A stretch of 64,000 nt of DNA from Flavobacterium aquidurense (GCF_001404985.1 NZ_JRLF01000006.1:434001-498000), one strand, 5' to 3'; positions 43,321 through 51,308 are shown, counted from the first letter of the stretch. The notes: a model not told the origin generated them from the sequence alone. Numbers and translations: made by a program.

Positions 43321-44112
43321 TTACTTTTTAGAAGATTCTAAAATTACAATCATTTTCTCTGCCACTCCTTTTGCCGAAGCAGGATTTTGACCTGTAACCA
43401 GATTACCATCAGCAATACTATGGGCAGACCAAATTGCTGCGGCATGAAATTTTGCCCCTTGTTTGGTTAAGGCAGTTTCTAATAAAAATGGCACATCTGC
43501 AATGGCGTAACCTCTTTCTTCTTCATCTGTAAACGAAGTGATATTTTTATCCTTTACCAGATAGTTTCCGTTGCTTAGTTTTACGTTTAGTAAAGATACG
43601 GGACCGTGACAAACTGCGCCTACAACTGCATTGCGTTCGTAGGTTTCTTTAATAACTTTTTTAAGAAGTTCGTTTTCAGGCATATCTACCATTGGTGCAA
43701 GTCCGCCCGGAACAAAAATCGCATCATATTTACCCGCATCCACATTTGATAATTTAACTGCTTTTTGCATTGCTTCCCATCCTTTTCCGGTTAGAAAAGC
43801 AAGATTATCAGGATCATTTGCCAAATTAAGGGCGTCTAAATAAGGCGTATCACCTGTTAGGCTTGCAAAATCTATTTGGTAATTTGCTTTGTCGAATTCA
43901 GCATAAGGATGTGCTACTTCAGGTAAAAATATTCCGGTTCTTCTGTTGTTTGGTCCAATTGCATTGGCATTAGACACAATAATTAAGATTCTCTTGTTCA
44001 TTTTTGTTTCTTTTTTAAGGGTTGTTTGTTTTTGTGATGTGCTTTCTTTTTGGTTTTGTGCATACGAAGAAAAAAAGGCAAGTGCCATTGTTACGATCAT
44101 AAGTTTTTTCAT
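43321..44112 (-). CDS. DJ-1/PfpI (Hsp31-like) protein with signal peptide
   Basis: 263 residues. A signal peptide (KKLMIVTMALAFFSSYAQ) and a Ser/Thr/Lys-rich linker precede a class I glutamine-amidotransferase-like domain from about residue 38 (MNKRILIIVSN, which is itself a possible alternative start for a cytoplasmic form). Nucleophile Cys in GAVCHGP with the following His, and GGLAPMVDMPEN. Relatives act as glyoxalase III or chaperones against methylglyoxal. A perfect TGTGA-N6-TCACA box lies about 90 bases upstream, between it and the Crp1 gene. Confidence 0.9.
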   Translation of the reverse strand: MKKLMIVTMALAFFSSYAQNQKESTSQKQTTLKKETKMNKRILIIVSNANAIGPNNRRTGIFLPEVAHPYAEFDKANYQIDFASLTGDTPYLDALNLANDPDNLAFLTGKGWEAMQKAVKLSNVDAGKYDAIFVPGGLAPMVDMPENELLKKVIKETYERNAVVGAVCHGPVSLLNVKLSNGNYLVKDKNITSFTDEEERGYAIADVPFLLETALTKQGAKFHAAAIWSAHSIADGNLVTGQNPASAKGVAEKMIVILESSKK

Positions 44113-44150
44113 TGCTATAATTTTTTAGTTGTTATGAATTATTTACAAGG

Positions 44151-44158
44151 CAAATTTA
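44151..44158 (-). promoter_or_regulatory. Candidate -7 element of the DJ-1 promoter
   Basis: Reads TAAATTTG on the minus strand. If used, transcription starts near 44145 and the CRP-like box is centred about 66 bases upstream, a usual activator position. Confidence 0.45.
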
Positions 44159-44199
44159 TGTCGGTACTCCACCTCAATACGAGGATCAAAGTCACAAAA

Positions 44200-44223
44200 A
44201 AAGTGTGATGGAAATCACACTTT
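44200..44223 (-). promoter_or_regulatory. CRP-type palindrome that is also the Crp1 terminator
   Basis: TGTGA-N6-TCACA at 44204-44219, extended to 9-bp perfect arms (44200-44208 and 44215-44223). On the minus strand it is followed by a run of eight T and lies 18 bases after the Crp1 stop, so it works as a terminator hairpin too. Confidence 0.6.
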
Positions 44224-44240
44224 AAGAATTAAACAGCTAT

Positions 44241-44810
44241 TTATTTATTGTTGGAGTAAAGCCTGCTAAGGGTTTCACGGCTTACACCAAGATATTCTGC
44301 GATATATTTTTTTGGAATTTTTTGCATGAGATTGGGATAAAGGTCTGCAAATTCTTTATATCGCTGCTGCGGATTATTAGAAAGCAATGAGATTACCCTT
44401 TGCTGAAGCGCCATATACCCTTTGGTAAGTTTTACTCTAAAAAAGTGTTCCATTTTATGCAGTGTAACCGAGAGTTTTTCCCTTCCGTCAAGTGTCAGGC
44501 ACAAAACTTCTCCAGCCTCCATGCAAACCACATACATATTTGCGGGCTTTTGATTGAAATAGGATATATAATCAGACATCCACCAGTTTTCTGTAGCAAA
44601 TTGTACAATGTGTTCTTTGCCGTCTTCGTCCAGATAAAAAACCCTGAAAATACCGCTCATAATGATGTACTCATACTTGGCATCATCTCCTTGCTGAATA
44701 AGATATTGATTCTTTAATACCTTTCTGATGGTGAAAAATGGCTTGATCGACTCAAACTCTTCATCACTGACAGGTATAATTTCTTCAATATGTTTTCTAA
44801 GCTTTTCCAT
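44241..44810 (-). CDS. Crp/Fnr-family regulator 1 (Crp1)
   Basis: 189 residues: cyclic-nucleotide-binding-like beta-roll (residues 25-110, LIQQGDDAKYEYIIMSGIFRVFYL), long dimer helix and a short C-terminal helix-turn-helix, IPKKYIAEYLGVSRETLSRLYS. The recognition helix carries Arg178, Glu179 and Arg183, the three positions by which E. coli CRP reads TGTGA. No cysteine cluster for Fe-S. A TGTGA-N6-TCACA palindrome lies directly downstream, before the DJ-1 gene. Divergent from the AraC2 gene. Confidence 0.92.
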   Translation of the reverse strand: MEKLRKHIEEIIPVSDEEFESIKPFFTIRKVLKNQYLIQQGDDAKYEYIIMSGIFRVFYLDEDGKEHIVQFATENWWMSDYISYFNQKPANMYVVCMEAGEVLCLTLDGREKLSVTLHKMEHFFRVKLTKGYMALQQRVISLLSNNPQQRYKEFADLYPNLMQKIPKKYIAEYLGVSRETLSRLYSNNK

Positions 44811-44828
44811 AGGTTATTTTTACATTTT

Positions 44829-44836
44829 CAAAGATA
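44829..44836 (-). promoter_or_regulatory. Candidate -7 element of the Crp1 promoter
   Basis: TATCTTTG on the minus strand matches TAnnTTTG, 19 bases before the Crp1 start. Confidence 0.4.
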
Positions 44837-44952
44837 AAAGATTTAATTATTCTTTAATAACATCGGGAATATTTAAAATAGTCACTGTATTTTCTATAGG
44901 CTGGTTCATCACGAATACAGCGATGCGGTGCAGGATTAAAATTGCATTTTAT

Positions 44953-44960
44953 TAACTTTG
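44953..44960 (+). promoter_or_regulatory. Candidate -7 element of the AraC2 promoter
   Basis: TAACTTTG matches TAnnTTTG and lies 19 bases before the AraC2 start at 44980. No -33 TTG at standard spacing. Confidence 0.4.
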
Positions 44961-44979
44961 TAATCTGAACTGAAAACTA

Positions 44980-45852
44980 ATGCGTAAAAAAACACAATCT
45001 ATTCCTGTAAATCGTATGACAGAGGATATGGATGCAGGCATTGCCATTGAAAGGCTATGCTTTGAGGATTTAAGCATTGCTGAAAAAGCTTTCTTTGAAG
45101 AGGAAAATGAAGCACACAGACATGATCGTCATTCCTTTTTTTTACTTGAACAAGGAAATGTTGCTATCGAAATTGATTTTAAAAAGTATACAATAGAACC
45201 ATCTTCTGTAATCTACATTCATCCCGATCAGGTTCATTATACTACCACAGCCAAAAATGTAATTGTAAGCAGTTGGGCAATCAATAATGAAAACCTGAAT
45301 CCTGAATACCTGAAATTACTAAAAGATATTACTCCCGCAAAACCTTTATCGTTAGACAAAGAAACATTCTCTATTATGTCAGAAGCAGTTTCACTGGGTA
45401 TAAGGATTTCTGGACGTAAAAATGATAAATTATATTCTTCTTTATTAAAAGACAGTTGTAATTCGTTAGTTGCACTGGTGATTTCGCAATATTTAAAACA
45501 GGATCAGTCTACAGCTAAAATTTCAAGGTTTGAGAACGTTACAAATGACTTCAGAGAAATGTTGGAAAGCAATTATACTTTAATTAAACGTCCTGCTGAA
45601 TACAGTAAAAAATTAAACATCTCTACTCCTTATTTAAATGAATGCGTCAAAAATACAACAGGTCTTTCTGTTTCGCATCACATTCAGGAACGCATTATTT
45701 TAGAGGCAAAACGGCTTCTTTACCACTCTGATAAATCGGTAAAAGAAATTGCGTCAGTATTAGGTTATGATGACTATGCTTATTTTTCGCGTTTGTTTAC
45801 CAAAGTTGTCGGAATGACCGCATTAACTTTTCGAAGCAAAAACCACGATTAG
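44980..45852 (+). CDS. AraC-family regulator 2
   Basis: 290 residues. Cupin-like sensor (AHRHDRHSFFLLEQGNVAIEIDF, IYIHPDQVHYTT) and a C-terminal AraC domain: YSKKLNISTPYLNECVKNTTGLSVSHHIQ and SVKEIASVLGYDDYAYFSRLFTKVVG. Paralogue of the AraC protein at 39000, with the same arrangement of sensor, linker and DNA-binding domain. Just upstream of a flavin monooxygenase gene whose promoter region has a direct repeat suited to AraC binding. Confidence 0.92.
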   Translation: MRKKTQSIPVNRMTEDMDAGIAIERLCFEDLSIAEKAFFEEENEAHRHDRHSFFLLEQGNVAIEIDFKKYTIEPSSVIYIHPDQVHYTTTAKNVIVSSWAINNENLNPEYLKLLKDITPAKPLSLDKETFSIMSEAVSLGIRISGRKNDKLYSSLLKDSCNSLVALVISQYLKQDQSTAKISRFENVTNDFREMLESNYTLIKRPAEYSKKLNISTPYLNECVKNTTGLSVSHHIQERIILEAKRLLYHSDKSVKEIASVLGYDDYAYFSRLFTKVVGMTALTFRSKNHD

Positions 45853-45880
45853 TCCAATACTTACTTTGATTGGCTATTTT

Positions 45881-45904
45881 ATGTTCCTGGCATACCATGT
45901 TCCT
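45881..45904 (+). promoter_or_regulatory. Direct repeat ATGTTCCT, candidate AraC2 site
   Basis: ATGTTCCT at 45881-45888 and 45897-45904, start-to-start distance 16 bases, in the 78-base gap before the flavin monooxygenase gene. Direct repeats of about this spacing suit AraC proteins. Confidence 0.4.
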
Positions 45905-45930
45905 TTGCATTAAACATAAAATGAAATAAA

Positions 45931-47049
45931 ATGGAAACATTAAAAAATAAAAAAGTGCTAGTTTCAGGTGCTAGTTTTGCGGGACTTTCAATTGCTTACT
46001 GGATGAATAAACTAGGATACAAAGTAACCGTTGTTGAAATTGCAAAAGATCTTAAAATGGGCGGAACTCCTGTTGACATACGTGGAAACACTGTTGAGAT
46101 TGTAAAACGAATGGGGATTTTTGAGCAGATAAAAGCAAACAGACTTAATCCCAGAACAATAGAATTTAAAAATGCCAGTAATATTACAGAAGGTTCCATG
46201 GCACATGATGCGGAAGAAATTTTAAGTGATGAAAGCGAAATTGAAAGGGATTTATTATTGAAAATTTTATTTGACACTATAAAAAATGAGGTCAGATTTA
46301 TTTTCAACGATACTATTACAGCATTAAAGGAAACAAATGAAAGTATAGAAGTTTCGTTTAAAAATGGTTCTCAGGATTCATTTGACTTTGTTTTTGGCTG
46401 TGACGGAATACACTCGGCAGTACGAAAATTATGGTTTGGTGACGAAAGTAAATACCTCCATTTTCTTCAACAATACTTTTCTATTACTATTGTAAACAAA
46501 CTATTGATTAAGGAAGATACGGCACATTTGTATAATGTACCCGGAAAAGCCATCATGCTTAATGCGTACAATAATAAAACGGATATAATTCTTTGTTTCC
46601 GTTCAGAAAAAGAAATTGAGTACAACTATCGTAACGAAGAACAACAAAGAGAAATCATTCTTGAAAAATTTATTGGAGAAGGCTGGCGAACAGATGAATT
46701 ATTGAAAGAAGTACAACAATCAAAAACTTTTTATTTCGATAAATTCTGCCAGATAAAAATGCCTTCATGGACAAAAGGGCGCGTTGCATTAGTAGGCGAT
46801 TCAGCTTATTGTACTTCTCCTGCCGCAGGAATGGGCGGATCTCTGGCAATTGACGGAGCGGCTGCATTGGCTGATGCTTTTCAAAATCATAACCAAAATT
46901 TTGAACTGGCATTTCAGGAATACAACGAGAAATTTCGTCCGTTTATTGAGGAAGTTCAGGCAAATGCAGTAAACTTTGGGCTAAAAATGCTCATACCGGG
47001 GACTGAAGAGGAAATTCGCGAAAGAAATACACAAACAGAACATTTATAG
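45931..47049 (+). CDS. FAD-dependent monooxygenase (TetX/PHBH superfamily)
   Basis: 372 residues. VLVSGASFAGLSIAYWMNKLGYKVTVVE is the FAD-binding Rossmann start (GASFAG variant of GxGxxG); FVFGCDGIHSAVRKLWFG is the DG motif; VALVGDSAYCTSPAAGMGGSLAIDGA is the GD motif contacting FAD. It lacks the zinc-finger head of the monooxygenase at 37354. It probably hydroxylates an aromatic or antibiotic-like compound. TetX-type tetracycline inactivation cannot be claimed from these motifs. Controlled most likely by the upstream AraC2. Confidence 0.9.
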   Translation: METLKNKKVLVSGASFAGLSIAYWMNKLGYKVTVVEIAKDLKMGGTPVDIRGNTVEIVKRMGIFEQIKANRLNPRTIEFKNASNITEGSMAHDAEEILSDESEIERDLLLKILFDTIKNEVRFIFNDTITALKETNESIEVSFKNGSQDSFDFVFGCDGIHSAVRKLWFGDESKYLHFLQQYFSITIVNKLLIKEDTAHLYNVPGKAIMLNAYNNKTDIILCFRSEKEIEYNYRNEEQQREIILEKFIGEGWRTDELLKEVQQSKTFYFDKFCQIKMPSWTKGRVALVGDSAYCTSPAAGMGGSLAIDGAAALADAFQNHNQNFELAFQEYNEKFRPFIEEVQANAVNFGLKMLIPGTEEEIRERNTQTEHL

Positions 47050-47061
47050 AAAGTTTTTAAA

Positions 47062-47101
47062 TTCAAAAAGCCCTAAATCAGTTGGCTTAGGGCTTTTTGA
47101 A
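47062..47101. terminator. 15-bp perfect bidirectional terminator
   Basis: Arms 47062-47076 (core AAAAAGCCCTAA) and 47087-47101, loop of 10 bases, between the convergent monooxygenase and VOC-SnoaL genes. Confidence 0.9.
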
Positions 47102-47139
47102 TTTTTGTTTTTTATTATTGTTTAACAGAGCTTCAGGAT

Positions 47140-48138
47140 TTATTTTGCATCTACAAACACATATAGTTTTTGAACTTTACCATTTTCAATCACAAATAAA
47201 TCCATTCCGGTTACGGTTTCTGGTTTTGCTTTTGAACCAAATTGCCAGTAAAGACGTGCAACATTATGATTTGTTTCAATAGATTTAGCCGTAAATTTAA
47301 AATCCGGATTTTTTTGCTGCAATCCAATAATGAACGAACTTATTTCGTCGTTTCCTACTGCTATAAAATTTCGGTCAACCATTTCTATATCTGCTGCATA
47401 AATTTGGTTTAATAATGATACGCGTTTTGTCTGCTCTTTTTCATTCCAGACTTCAAGATGTTTTTCGATTAATGCTTTGTTCTTAGCCGAATCAAAATCA
47501 GTTGCATTTGCTTTATATGCAATTGCATTTTTTGGCGACCATAACAGGGTTTTGGGATTCGATTTTTCATATCCTTTTCCGTCGGGATAAGAAACTAGTT
47601 CCATTTTAGAGCCCCACGGTGTTTCAAAATATACCCATGATTCTCCAGCTGTATCTCCTGAAGGTGTCAAGAAAGGTTCTCCCAGTATTTTTACCCCTTT
47701 GCTTTTAAGATATTTAACGGCTGCCTGAATATCTACTGTATAAAAAGCAATATGCGATGCGCCAATATCATCTGCGTCAGGATGAACGCGTCTGCCTTTA
47801 TTATCTGCGTATTGAAATACCTCGATACTGGCACCGGTTCCGGCATTTATCATTTTTATAGTAACTGCTCCGGTTGCGGGATTAATATGGTTGAGCTCTT
47901 TCCAGGCTGCATCAAGCGGTATAGGACCAAGTTGTGTTATGGGCGTAAATCCCAATACATTGCTAAAAAAATCAACCGCGATATTAAGGTCCGGAACATT
48001 TATTCCTACATGATCAATTCCTATAATTCCTGCGTTGTTTTGTGCCACTGCTTTTTGTGAAGTAGAAAAAAATAAAACCAGATTGAACAACGCAATTGCT
48101 GAAGTTTGTAATTGATTTGATTTATAATTTGTTTTCAT
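47140..48138 (-). CDS. Exported VOC (glyoxalase-like) and SnoaL-like fusion protein
   Basis: 332 residues. A signal peptide-like N-terminus (QTSAIALFNLVLFFSTSQKAVAQ) precedes a VOC domain (about 38-190; GIDHVGINVPDLNIAVDFFSNVLGF and YFETPWGSKMELVSYPDG with a metal-site Glu) and a C-terminal NTF2/SnoaL-like domain (about 215-330; HLEVWNEKEQTKRVSLLNQIY, LYWQFGSKAKPETVTGMDLFVIENGKV). Fusing a lyase/dioxygenase fold to a polyketide-cyclase-like fold suggests processing of a reactive or aromatic compound in the periplasm. Shares orientation with the SDR gene and ends at the shared terminator. Confidence 0.87.
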   Translation of the reverse strand: MKTNYKSNQLQTSAIALFNLVLFFSTSQKAVAQNNAGIIGIDHVGINVPDLNIAVDFFSNVLGFTPITQLGPIPLDAAWKELNHINPATGAVTIKMINAGTGASIEVFQYADNKGRRVHPDADDIGASHIAFYTVDIQAAVKYLKSKGVKILGEPFLTPSGDTAGESWVYFETPWGSKMELVSYPDGKGYEKSNPKTLLWSPKNAIAYKANATDFDSAKNKALIEKHLEVWNEKEQTKRVSLLNQIYAADIEMVDRNFIAVGNDEISSFIIGLQQKNPDFKFTAKSIETNHNVARLYWQFGSKAKPETVTGMDLFVIENGKVQKLYVFVDAK

Positions 48139-48183
48139 TGTATGTGTTTTTTTTATATTATTGAATCGTGATTTTAAAAAGAA

Positions 48184-49041
48184 TTAATTACTGTAAGCTG
48201 CTAACCATTTTGCCTTAATTGCTGCACGTGCCTGAATAAATTCTTTATCTGTTCCTTGTGCAATCGCATCTAATGGAAAACGTAATGGTCGTTCTCCTTT
48301 TTTCATGGTAACCAACTCAAGGATTCCATCGGCAATGGTTTGCGGATTCATATCGTACTGGGCCATTTTGCCAAATAATGCAGCTCCCAATGCGTTAAAT
48401 TTATCAGCCGCAGCAGCACCATATTGATCTATTATTTCCTGTTTATCTGCATGTATACCAGCTTTTGAGCCATTATTCATTTCTGTAGGATATACACCGG
48501 GTTGAATGCTTACGTTTTCAATTCCGTAATCGGCAAGTTCATCCTGTAAACCTTCAGTAAAACTTTCTACCACAAGTTTTGATGCGATATAAGGAATCAT
48601 AAATGGCAATGTATGCCCACTGGCGCCTGTAGTAATGTTAATGATTAGTCCATTTTTAGCTGCTCTCATAGAAGGAAGAACAGCCTGATAAGTGCGAAGT
48701 ACGCTGTAAACATTTACATCAAACATTTTACGCATCTGATCGATAGAATACCCTTCGAGTAAACCAAAACCGCTTACTGCAGCATTATTGATAAGGACAT
48801 CAATTTTGCCATATTTAGCAAGTACTTTTTCAAAAGCATTACTTACAGATGTGTCGTCTGTAATATCAATATCGACTACTTCAATATTGGGCAATGCTGT
48901 CATTTCTTTTGCTGCGTCTGCATTTTTATCTTTTGTATTGCGCATTCCTGCAATTACTGAATGGCCTGCATTTGCTAATGTTATAGCCGTAAGTTTACCA
49001 AAGCCTGTACTTGTACCTGTAATGAAAATTGTTTTTGACAT
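48184..49041 (-). CDS. Short-chain dehydrogenase/reductase
   Basis: 285 residues from the ATG at 49041; an upstream extension is not family-like. ITGTSTGFGKLTAITLANAGH is the NADP loop, VDIDITDD the second dinucleotide site, NNAAVSG the structural motif and the active-site Ser-Tyr-Lys is in INITTGASGH...PYIASK. It reduces carbonyls or oxidises alcohols. First gene downstream of the Fnr-like Crp2, with a TTGAT-N4-ATCAA box about 100 bases before its start. Confidence 0.93.
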   Translation of the reverse strand: MSKTIFITGTSTGFGKLTAITLANAGHSVIAGMRNTKDKNADAAKEMTALPNIEVVDIDITDDTSVSNAFEKVLAKYGKIDVLINNAAVSGFGLLEGYSIDQMRKMFDVNVYSVLRTYQAVLPSMRAAKNGLIINITTGASGHTLPFMIPYIASKLVVESFTEGLQDELADYGIENVSIQPGVYPTEMNNGSKAGIHADKQEIIDQYGAAAADKFNALGAALFGKMAQYDMNPQTIADGILELVTMKKGERPLRFPLDAIAQGTDKEFIQARAAIKAKWLAAYSN

Positions 49042-49140
49042 GATTTCTAATTTTAAATGTTTATAATGTTTGTTTCTTTTGAACATTACAAAGTTGCGCA
49101 GATTACAAAACTTGTACATTGATTAGAAATAAGTAAAAAC

Positions 49141-49154
49141 TTGATATAGATCAA
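49141..49154. promoter_or_regulatory. Perfect FNR-type box
   Basis: TTGAT-ATAG-ATCAA, an exact TTGAT-N4-ATCAA. It lies between the Crp2 gene and the SDR gene and is distinct from the Crp2 terminator at 49173-49201. A degenerate -7 (CAACTTTG, minus strand, 49089-49096) would put it at about -63. Confidence 0.6.
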
Positions 49155-49172
49155 GCCTTTTTCATACAGCAT

Positions 49173-49201
49173 AAAAAAAGGAGCTTAGAAGCTCCTTTTT
49201 A
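49173..49201 (-). terminator. Terminator of the Crp2 gene
   Basis: AAGGAGCTT (49178-49186) pairs with AAGCTCCTT (49189-49197), with a T-run on the minus strand. It overlaps nothing else and ends close to the Crp2 stop. Confidence 0.8.
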
Positions 49202-49204
49202 TGA

Positions 49205-49783
49205 TTATTTTTTTGCGGTTTGTTTCCGTATGCGGCTTAATGTCTCCGGCGTCATGCCCAGATACGATGCTATCATTGTTTGTGGAATGCGCGAAGCAAA
49301 CCCCGGATATTTATGTATAAAATTCAAATATTTTTCTTCTGCCGTAAAACTTAATGAGGACTGAATTCGGTTTTGTGCTGCTATAAAACTTTTCTGCAAA
49401 ATTGTATTCACCATAGTATTAAAGGCTGGTATTTCCTGACAAAGCAATTCAAAATTATCATGGGTAAACAATACAAGTTCACTATCTTCAATAGCATCTA
49501 TATTAAAGCGTGAAGGCTGCTGAAACATTAAACTTTCCCTGTCGCCTGTCCACCAGTTTTCTACACTAAAACTATTAATATGTTCACTTCCTTTTTCATC
49601 TACAGAATAAGTACGCAGACAACCTTGTGTAATAAATGCATCATATTTCCAAATGTCTCCTTCCTGAAGCAGGTATTGTCTTTTACGAAGCTTTTTTATA
49701 ATAGCAAATGACTTTATATAATCTGACTCTGATAATGTCAGCGTTGTTTTATCATCAAGATATTTTTGAAATATTTCATACAT
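49205..49783 (-). CDS. Crp/Fnr-family regulator 2 (Crp2)
   Basis: 192 residues: beta-roll sensor domain (LLQEGDIWKYDAFITQGCLRTYS), dimer helix and helix-turn-helix IPQTMIASYLGMTPETLSRIRK. The recognition helix has Glu180, Ser183 and Arg184 in the same positions as FNR Glu209, Ser212 and Arg213, and Pro replaces the CRP Arg. FNR reads TTGAT this way. No N-terminal cysteine cluster, so it does not sense O2 by an FNR-type Fe-S centre; the signal is unknown. It leads the SDR and VOC-SnoaL genes. Confidence 0.92.
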   Translation of the reverse strand: MYEIFQKYLDDKTTLTLSESDYIKSFAIIKKLRKRQYLLQEGDIWKYDAFITQGCLRTYSVDEKGSEHINSFSVENWWTGDRESLMFQQPSRFNIDAIEDSELVLFTHDNFELLCQEIPAFNTMVNTILQKSFIAAQNRIQSSLSFTAEEKYLNFIHKYPGFASRIPQTMIASYLGMTPETLSRIRKQTAKK

Positions 49784-50011
49784 AGATTGTAAAATTATAT
49801 AAAAGTTCTCTAATTATCCTTTTCATATTAGGCAATCTTAACCTGATTTTCTGTAATAATCTGTAAATTATATAATTTCTGATTGTTTAAATGTAAATTT
49901 TTCTATATATAACTTACTTATATTTAATTCTTTACCCATTCTTAAACAGTAAAAACTTTAGAAATAAACAACTTTTTTCAACTTTAAAAAGTAACTTAAA
50001 AATAATACATT

Positions 50012-50254
50012 ATGAATTATGAAGAAAAAGAAAATCATAATCGATATGGTAAAGATTTTCAAGAAACTAAGAAAAAAATGAGAACTGATGATTTAAATTC
50101 TTCTTCCTTATATCATTCTATAACTACCGGAGGTGAACATGAACTTTGCCAATATTTTAGAAATAAGTGTAGTTCTTTAAAATGGGATGACGAAGATTTA
50201 TTTAAGACTAAAAACGACGATAATTTTGATCGTAAAGATAAATGTGATTTATAA
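50012..50254 (+). CDS. Small hydrophilic protein, unknown
   Basis: 80 residues, charged, with two Cys (HELCQYFRNKC) spaced six residues apart and a third near the end. No signal peptide or known domain. Lies in an AT-rich region with repeated AATTATATAA motifs upstream (49793, 49866). Reality of the gene is moderate: codon use is plausible and no competing frame exists. Confidence 0.5.
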   Translation: MNYEEKENHNRYGKDFQETKKKMRTDDLNSSSLYHSITTGGEHELCQYFRNKCSSLKWDDEDLFKTKNDDNFDRKDKCDL

Positions 50255-50332
50255 GTATAGTTTATTTGCATCATAATATTTCTGTTGTATAGTACTCCGT
50301 TTTTCTATAAAAAATTATCGCAGTCAGATGGT

Positions 50333-50393
50333 AATTATATAATAATCAAGCATTAATTATATAAAAAAATATTTTGTCCCTAAATTATTTTTG
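50333..50393 (+). promoter_or_regulatory. Phased AATTATATAA pair and promoter of the 50412 gene
   Basis: AATTATATAA at 50333-50342 and 50355-50364 (22 bases apart), then -7 TATTTTTG at 50386-50393, beginning 22 bases after the second copy ends. The same layout occurs at 51450-51509. Confidence 0.5.
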
Positions 50394-50411
50394 GTTAAAT
50401 AACATTAAAAA

Positions 50412-50561
50412 ATGAACATTATGGACACAAGAAAATCAAATCCTACTGTCGGAAAAAAACATGACGACCAGGACAAAAAAGCTGATGGTTCTAGAAATGT
50501 AACGCACAAATCAGTTCACAATTCCGAAAAAACAGGAAACAGAAAAGATGCGAAGAAATAA
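50412..50561 (+). CDS. Very small, Lys/Asp-rich hydrophilic protein
   Basis: 49 residues (MNIMDTRKSNPTVGKKHD start; TGNRKDAKK end), strongly charged, no hydrophobic segment, probably disordered. A promoter match and paired AATTATATAA motifs lie upstream; the next small gene starts 12 bases after its stop, supporting a two-gene unit. Unknown function; style resembles stress-induced hydrophilins. Confidence 0.55.
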   Translation: MNIMDTRKSNPTVGKKHDDQDKKADGSRNVTHKSVHNSEKTGNRKDAKK

Positions 50562-50573
50562 TAATTTAAAATT

Positions 50574-50750
50574 ATGAATCGCATCATGATATTTATTCAA
50601 AAAAACATTTTGGATAAATTTAAAAAATCTAAATTATCTGATGAAAACAATACACAAAACGTTGAAGAATTTATACATAATGATCCCAATCATAAAGAAA
50701 ATACAGATACGGTACATTCAGTAGATAATTTAGATAACAAAAGTGAATAG
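50574..50750 (+). CDS. Small hydrophilic protein, second of a two-gene unit
   Basis: 58 residues starting MNRIMIFIQKNILDKFKKSK, an amphipathic, possibly membrane-associating helix, followed by an Asn/Asp/Glu-rich tail ending DNLDNKSE. It starts 12 bases after the 49-residue gene. No recognised family. Confidence 0.5.
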   Translation: MNRIMIFIQKNILDKFKKSKLSDENNTQNVEEFIHNDPNHKENTDTVHSVDNLDNKSE

Positions 50751-50887
50751 AATGAAATAGATTGCTGAATCTAAAACTAAATTTCATCAATTCATGTAAG
50801 CCCTTTATTCTATAAATTTTGTTGAGGACATTTTATAGAATTTCAATTTATACTTTTATTCAAAAATATAAATGATAATTTTTTATT

Positions 50888-51160
50888 ATGGAAAATACAA
50901 TAAATACGAATACCCCTGATGAGGCGGTAAAAAACATAAATAACTATTATCCAGCGATTTATTTTCTTTGTGCCGGATTAGGATCTTTAGCGGTTGGATC
51001 TGCCTTAAAGATGTTTGGAAAAAATCAAATGGGTTCTGTTATTTCAAAATTTACAATGCCTTTAATAGCTGTTGGTTTGTATAAAACATTAAAAAATATT
51101 TCGCCAACAGAAAACACAGAACAAACAAATCAAAATGTGGAACAAATAGAAAAAGAATAA
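50888..51160 (+). CDS. Small membrane protein with two helices
   Basis: 90 residues. Polar N-terminus, then two hydrophobic stretches (IYFLCAGLGSLAVGSALKMF and VISKFTMPLIAVGLY) separated by a short charged loop, and a polar Glu/Asn/Gln-rich C-terminal tail. Likely an inner-membrane hairpin protein; unknown family. It sits among the other small genes of this region. Confidence 0.65.
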   Translation: MENTINTNTPDEAVKNINNYYPAIYFLCAGLGSLAVGSALKMFGKNQMGSVISKFTMPLIAVGLYKTLKNISPTENTEQTNQNVEQIEKE

Positions 51161-51308
51161 TTTAAAAAATTACTTCCTGTATCCCACACCTTCTTTTAGC
51201 ATTTTAAAACTTACTCTTGATTATCTACTTATAATCAACGGGATATAGGAAGTTTTTTTTATTTATTAATATTTCAATCCCATTTAATAACTCTGTTACA
51301 TCCTCTTT

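Noticed and set aside
45931..47049. TetX-type tetracycline resistance gene
   Set aside because: The motifs are generic for PHBH-fold monooxygenases; no TetX-specific sequence could be identified by eye.
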